Origin: Zhengitettix transpicula
Taxonomy: Eukaryota; Arthropoda; Insecta; Orthoptera; Tetrigidae
Assembly (NCBI GenBank): GCA_037074705.1
Contig: CM073591.1
Coordinates: 35,382,587 to 35,446,586, forward strand
Length of the DNA stretch: 64,000 bases
Direction of reading: 5' to 3'
Shown here: piece by piece, positions 57,967 through 64,000 of the stretch
How the letters are laid out: each line of letters begins with the position of its first letter
Position numbering within the stretch: the first letter of the stretch is position 1
Translations under genes and position numbers: made by a program
Notes under the pieces: generated by a model
The model's input: the letters and a program-made list of their open reading frames with translations, nothing else
Database searches by the model: none
Told to the model about the DNA's origin: nothing

Positions 57967-59454
57967 GGTGAATCTTGTAGATTTTTATAAGCTAAAACGC
58001 ATAATCCTATCTCCGAGTTTCAAAGAGAAAGAAATCAAAGATGAATTAAAAAGAGAATTGTAGAGCACAAGTGGCTAATGTCCATGAAAATTTCTTTGAA
58101 AACTAATGATACACAGAAATGTAATGAGGCCAACAGCAACAAACGTTACTGAATCTGAAAGAGCTTTTGAAGATAGTTTTGATAACATGCTGGTGACCTT
58201 AAAGTTAAGCAAAATTGAGAATTGTCAAGTTCTATATGTGATTTTTGTAGAATTTGTAATACGAGCCTAGTTGGTCGTGGACAATCTGAAGAGGTTGACT
58301 GAGGGGAGAGATGTGGAGAGCTGCATAAAAATAGTCGCTAGACTGATGATAAAAAAAATATTATAAAAACAAATCTGTTTCAAATAAGGGAAAATATTTA
58401 ACGTTGGTTCGAACCGAAATTAAGGTTAAAGTGGGGCACTGTTAAATCTGTAAGAAATATTTTCAATTAAAGTCATTCGTTTACTAAAAATAAGATTGGA
58501 ATTGAGATTATGACTATCAAGAACTGGACGGCTAAATGATAAAATATATAGTAACTGTAGGCAACCGAAGTGGTGAAGAAAATTAATGAAACTTTAGAGC
58601 TGCCCAGTGAGATGCATTGTTTGCGTATTACGAGCATTGCCTTCCTGTGCGTGCGTACCTTGAAGGTAAGCGTAGAACCCTTTCCCTGTTATTTCGAGCT
58701 CCTGAGGGCTGCGGTACTGTAAGTAACTTCCTGGCCGCGTAGTTTACGGACTTAAGAGACCTGTACGCGTAAATCTCGCGGGGTGGAAGGGAGGTGGAAA
58801 CACGGCATCTGGCCCTAAAGCTTCTCGGTATATATGTGGAACATTGCACACGTGTTTCTCCCCCAGACTAATAATTATTGCGGGTCGCACGTGCGCCGAC
58901 ATGTATTCAATTAACTCGCACTAATGAATTTCGCAATGCAGTCCTCGTCCACGCTTGTTTTCAATTAAAATTCGTGTTTTTTTCCGCGGACGGGACAGTC
59001 CCGGAAATATTTTGTTTTTTCGTCGACACACTGTCTGTTGCTGATCGGAGACGAATTAAACCGATTTTGTCTGTTTTGAGGAATGAAGTAATAACTTGAC
59101 TTGGAGAGTATTGCTTAAATTTTTGGAAACCAGATGATAACAAGTATTTAAATAATGCGCTGGTAAACGTTTGGTTGATTTTAATTCAAACCATTCGAGA
59201 TTTCATCACAATTAGCCGAATACAGTGTTTCATGTATCCCTAACGTCACATTTCGTTTTCACTCTTCTAAAGTCTCACCCCCATAACATCAACGCGCTCA
59301 AAATTATCGTATGATATATACTAAACTACTAAATAACTTCTACAATGTAGTCAACTGCAAAACACATTATGTCATTGTTCTATAGGCGCATTTAATTGTA
59401 CTAATTAATTTAGGTGGGTATATTACGCTTACATATATGTATATATATATATAT
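57967..59454. other. Unassigned stretch
   Basis: No gene is supported. A possible exon edge (CTTGAAG followed by GTAAGC at 58666) lacks a good acceptor upstream. 58640-58960 is GC-richer. An (AT)n run precedes the next element. Confidence 0.3.
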
Positions 59455-60415
59455 TGTAATTATTAAAGGAAGCTAATTATTTAATGAATTAATTAACAAA
59501 ATGATTAAAATAAAAAACTTTTAATTTGCCAAAGATTAATTTAATAGGTGTTCATTTAATTTTTTACAAATGATTTGCCCTAGGTTGGCACGCCGAATTC
59601 AATAATTTCAAAATTAACAAACAAATATTTTTTATTTATAATTGATGGCGTTCAAAGTAAAATACAATCTTTTATATTTCACAAACAATCAAATTTAATA
59701 ACTCTTCTTCTCTGGGTCTCTACTGGGTTTCATAAGTAAGAACAATCAAGATTATAAATTAAATAATTAACAATTCAACCAAATTGAAACGAACGGAATA
59801 CGAAATCTAACTAAAAATGAAAAGAACGAAATATGACTAAAACCCTTAATTACCGTTTACAAAATTTAATTAGTTTGGTTTGTACTTACAAATGTCGTGC
59901 TGGTACCAGACTTAGTTTCCGCAGCTTGGGGACACAATTTACTAAAAAGGCCATTAATCACTGATTCTACACATCATGGTCAAAACACACGGGTGTAGTT
60001 CTTGTTCTCCGGGAACTCGATCAGCCGTACCTCTGGTCAACAGTCGGACGTATTATTTCTCAATGCCTTCATGCGGAAAAAGTTTATTTCGGTACTCGTA
60101 TGTATCTGAACGAGGCGCTAATCTTTTTGTTTCAGCTTTGCGGTTTTTATAACGTGTCCCTCCGTCCAGACCTTTTTACTTGGATTTTTAAAACATATAC
60201 GTGTCTCAGTTGAATTTCTAAGCTTGGGCCACGCTGTTCCTACTCTTAAATTTTGCTCCCTCTCTCGACCACAATATCCGCCAGACTGAATTTAGCCAGT
60301 CCTAGCAACAAAGACCGCCGACAAAGAGTCTGCCGTCATTGATGTCTTTAAGAATTTGTACCGCTAAACAAACCAATTATTTAAACAATTAATGGCCTCC
60401 TTAATTAGTATTACA
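59455..60415 (-). mobile_element. Solo LTR, family L copy 5
   Basis: The plus strand starts TGTAATTATTAAAGG and ends TAGTATTACA. ATAT flanks both ends (59451-59454 and 60416-60419), within an (AT)n tract. In reverse it contains GGGTCTCTACTGGGTTTCAT, ACTTAC (59884-59889) and GCTGGTACCAGAC. No internal region is present. Confidence 0.82.
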
Positions 60416-60419
60416 ATAT

Positions 60420-61747
60420 ATATATATAGCTTTAAAAGAATTGTGTTCCTGTTGTGGTAGCGCTGATGTTAGATAGAACCTTCACTAGGACGTTTTGGAG
60501 AAGGATCACAACCTGTGCTACCGAGTATAAGTGTTATATATATATATATATAGACAGTTTTCAACGTCAATGGATGCAATTATTTTCACAAACTTACTCT
60601 TTTCTTTTCCTTCCTGCCGCATGTGAATTCAGTGTTTATCGTTTTACATGTTTACGAGAAAATGTTTGAGCTAATTCTTACAGCGCCGAGAGGTTATAAA
60701 AATGCGTACAGAATTTTTACAAAAAATGTAAAAGAGAATGTCGCAAGGGCTAGTCGGATGTTACGAATGCCAGCATGATCGTGTTTGCGATCGAAGTGAT
60801 TTGTTATTTTAATGAACCTTGAAATTTTGGGGGAATTTAACATGCGTATCCTTAAAATATGGTCGAAATTTGCCTATTTTGTCCTGTGTTCATTTCTTAC
60901 TGTTAATCCTAGTGCATATTTCGTAGATAAAAATTATAACCAAGGCAGCAACACGAAAAAAAATAATCTAAAAGAATATATCTAAAAATAAAAAAAATTA
61001 AAAATTCATTAAAATTTCTATATATAGGTTAAATATGTTTGTTTTGGAACCAGTGATATTAATTTTATACACTTACTATCTAAATTTCACTGGAACGACA
61101 TCATAAAGAATTGTTTGGATTTAATCGATTTAAATTAATTTATGTCTCCTTTGTCATTCAAGCATTCCCTGATTAGTTCCAAAAATCGGGGCGTAACGTA
61201 TTTATTCTATTATTTTTATTTTCATTGGAGTTGTTTTCAAATTTAACTATATATTAAAAATACAATTTTTCTGACTTTATTTGCTTTTTTATTTACAGTA
61301 ATTTGATTATTATTGTCAGATAAATATAAGATTTTAAAATTATCTATCCATATTTATCAAATTAATGGACTTTAATCTGTTGGATGATTAAAAAAGCCTT
61401 ACAGAAATAGTATATATGATTATTTTCAGACTGTAGCTTTGTGTACAATATATTTTTTTTAAAAAAAACATTATGTTAGCGTTGAGGGAGTTTTGTCATC
61501 TTAAATGTATCATCATTGAGATTAGTTTTCATCACCGTCTACATTGTCAGTATTGAAGGTAATCTTTGGTGAAGATAGATTGAACCCGTAGAGTGACGAA
61601 GATTTCACTAACCATATTGTCGGATCACAAAATAATTAAGTTGGGAATCTAAGTGTCTGAAAGGGTTAGAGTTCTCCTAAATTTACCTTGATTATTTGGA
61701 ATCAGTAAAATAAATCTCCTTGAAATTGGAAAGTGTGATATATTTGT
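60420..61747. other. AT-rich stretch
   Basis: A further (TA)n tract lies at about 60534-60552. TGTTGTGGTAGC at 60452-60463 also occurs at 54010 inside family L copy 4. No gene recognised. Confidence 0.4.
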
Positions 61748-62007
61748 TCAACTTCCTGACGGTTGTACAACTTGTCTGTCCAGAGCGATCCCTATTAATT
61801 GGTCGGTACACGTTCGTGCTTGCAGGTTCGTGACCTTCCGGTAAACCACAGGGACGTTATTCGGGGCTGTGTCCGGGTCGTGAGGAGATTGTTTTTTGCC
61901 CTCCTTAATTACGTCGTGTTCCTCTTTCCTCCAGTTAACATACTCCTCCTCCGCCTCAAGGTCACGCTTGGCACGACGCAGGATTCCAGGCTCAGCCTTG
62001 CCCATTG
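61748..62007 (-). CDS. Candidate coding exon or small ORF, 85 codons, unknown protein
   Basis: The minus strand reads from ATG at 62005-62003 (context GCAATGGGC) through 85 codons to a stop. The peptide starts MGKAEPGILRRAKRDLEAEE and continues with a highly charged, probably helical stretch (YVNWRKEEHDVIKEGKKQS). A more neutral part follows, with VPVVYRKVTNLQARTC. Codon choice is GC-richer than the surrounding DNA. TTCCAGTTTTTTAG directly precedes CAATG, so the block may be an internal or second exon starting at 62007. No membrane segment or known domain is visible. The true 3' boundary may be a donor inside the frame; I saw no strong one. Confidence 0.4.
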
Positions 62008-63140
62008 CTAAAAAACTGGAAACACGCTCCTATGCACACGCATTTAGAACACCACTTGAGAAATACAATAAAAAGAGGTACAGTAAAAACGAATACTTTT
62101 TATAGAGGCAAAAAATATAGACCCACTCTGTGGATTTGTTGCCTTGCTGAAGAAAGTGGCAGGTGAAATTGTAGACGAATGAAAAAATAATACGTGTAGA
62201 AAACGGAAAATATAAATTTTCAAATGACGATGAAAATATGAATGTAAGATATAATAAATCGAGTCTATATATTTGGTGTTCCTCAGTAAGCAGCCTGGGT
62301 ATCCAACGTGTGTGCAGTTTGTGAAAATGCAAATTTTCAGACAGATGAAAAGAACGGCTTGTGCTCTTGATTTTTTGGATCGATATCATTAGGAATGTGA
62401 GCAATTTAATATAGCGCAGGGGACGACGAGACGTGGGCTTCTCACCTGACTCCAGTGATGACGAGGTTAAAGAAGCAGTTTAAGTGTGGTTATCCTCACA
62501 GGCGGCAGACGTTTATGACTTAGGCATACAAAAACTTGAGAAGGTTATGAAAAATGTTTAAACTAATATTGAAAATTAAGAAAAAATCTGTGATGGTTTA
62601 TGTTTTATAGGAATACGGACCTTACTTTCCTGATAACCCTCGTATCTATAGCACATGTTGAAGTCCCAAAGTCGGGAGAAACTTTCTGTGTCCATTTTAT
62701 TTACACGATTTCACTATAAATGTAAACATAATTCATTAAATGCCCATATTCATACTTATTGGCTAAAATATTTATTTCGTCAGATAAATATATCAATTTT
62801 ATAATTTTTAATGCACTACAGACGCATTTGTCCAAGTACTCAGGCAAAATACGTTTATGTGAGGAACAACTCAGAAATTTCCATTTTACTCGCACGTACC
62901 ATTTATTAGCATTAAAAATACTTTATTTACTTTCCTGTCATTGTAGTCACTAAAAAGCGTACACCTTTAACCATTAAACAGGAAACTATTTTTTTTAATC
63001 TTCACGAGTTCCAACTAATTTAATTTTTCTGGGGTAATATACTGGCTTGATAATTAATTTTGGGTAACATTACCTTTTATTTTTCAGTAGAAAACATTTC
63101 TGAACTTGGACTTACTCAAATATATATATTTAAAATTAAA
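62008..63140. other. Unassigned AT-rich stretch
   Basis: A 125-codon minus-strand frame (62030-62404) is hydrophobic and AT-driven without motifs. Nothing else was seen. Confidence 0.35.
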
Positions 63141-63196
63141 ATCCCGGGTTAGATTACTGGTCCAGTCGACATTTTTCCATCCTCATACTTAATAAG
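63141..63196 (+). repeat. SINE 3' fragment, diverged
   Basis: CCCGGGTTAGATTACTGGTC followed by GTCGACATTTTTCCATCC. It is a decayed B box plus tail of the family at 6503-6676 and 37712-37770. Confidence 0.55.
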
Positions 63197-64000
63197 TTTG
63201 TTAATTATCGGTGAAAAGCCTTACAAACCGTTATAATCAATTTTATTTGTTTCAACGCTTTATTTTATCTCTTTACTTTTAGAAAATCAATATTAGAACG
63301 TAATACTAAATATGTTTTGCAAATAAAATATCAAACATATATTTTGTCTTAAATTTGTACGTATTTCTTAATAGAAATTGTATTATATAAAATTAATAGA
63401 ATATACAAACATACTATTTAACTATTGTAATATGTAGCACAAGCAATAAATTTACTGAGTACGACATTACTTGGACTACATAACGTATCCTTAAAAAGAA
63501 CTACATTCACGATACTGGAAATATCTTTCTGCCAACAAAACTTAGTTGTTTATTAAAAACAAAGAAAAAGTATTAAATGATCGTCTGGACGTTTCTGCAA
63601 CATTCAAGAAAAGAAAACTAAAAAAAAAAAAAGAGAAACGTGAAGGATACCCCTGGAGTCGACCACAGTGACAATCAATGTCGAGGTTTTATTACTGTGG
63701 TTTCTCCGGGACAACTTATCACAAACCCTAACTTTTCCTGTAAGATCTACGAACGGTGCCACATGTGGGAAATGGTCCGCCAGTCCCAAGGGCTACAAAA
63801 CTTCAACTCCGTGGCCAAAAATAAGTTGCGAACCGGCTGGTCATCTTAAACTCGAGAAATTATTAAAACGGGCTCACGCTATTTGCGATACGTTTTGGAA
63901 ATCGGCTGACGGTTGTTTATTAAGCACACTACTTCGTGCTTCGAAACATCGCCTAAGCCTTTTTGAATCAAGCATTCGTTAATCCGGGATAAATCTATAC
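63197..64000. other. Unassigned; GC-richer end of window
   Basis: 63640-63980 is GC-richer and open in two plus-strand frames (69 and 104 codons), neither with a recognised motif. A retroposon-tail motif complement (GACGTTTCTGCAAC) lies at about 63590-63603. Confidence 0.3.

Noticed and set aside
58598..58665. Possible exon before GTAAGC
   Set aside because: The upstream side is purine-rich with no polypyrimidine tract, so the acceptor is not credible.
59455..60415. DNA transposon with TGTAAT/ATTACA terminal inverted repeats
   Set aside because: Inverted similarity is limited to about six bases, ends are TG…CA and the duplication is four bases, which fits an LTR better.

Overview
This window looks like a gene-poor, AT-rich stretch of an insect or other arthropod genome. 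It has no bacterial gene packing. It holds several classes of eukaryotic transposon (Helitrons, LTR-type elements, non-LTR and SINE-like retroposons, a mariner relic), and plausible coding sequence appears only as short, splice-flanked blocks. I cannot place the species.

Layout. Positions 1-10 kb are mostly unassigned AT-rich DNA. They contain the best coding candidate (a 141-codon minus-strand first exon at 5060-5483), two old relics of a dispersed retroposon (2.8 and 4.5 kb) and a tRNA-derived fold-back (6.5 kb). From 11 to 25 kb there are one LTR-like element, a GC-richer block with four ATTGTCG-type heptamers (14.6 kb), Helitrons at 16.7 and 23.0 kb, tandem retroposon arrays at 17.9-18.9 and 20.4-21.1 kb, and the C-terminal fragment of a non-LTR ORF2 at 20.0 kb. 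From 25 to 40 kb come further retroposon copies, a Helitron with a retroposon copy inside it (29.9-31.1 kb), an inverted LTR copy, an (AT)n tract and a palindromic repeat. From 40 to 64 kb come a tRNA-like SINE head, a mariner transposase relic (45.5 kb), a minus-strand Helitron (48.8 kb), three more LTR copies (51.1, 54.0, 59.5 kb), another tandem retroposon pair (57.3 kb) and an 85-codon minus-strand candidate (61.7 kb).

Two repeat families dominate. Family L (my label) is five 0.9-1.1 kb units that begin TG and end CA (one end is mutated). Each is flanked by a perfect ATAT duplication and each carries an internal GTRAGT motif; I read them as solo LTRs. Family S (my label) is a roughly 0.52 kb A-tailed retroposon, about 13 copies plus one short relic, built from a series of short hairpins. 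It often lies in head-to-tail tandems and no long ORF is visible in it.

No complete gene, rRNA, functional tRNA or CRISPR array can be supported. The candidate exons on the plus strand have mutually compatible phases, so the window could lie inside a large intron-rich gene, but that is weak inference. All homology statements come from reading the sequence; no search was run.
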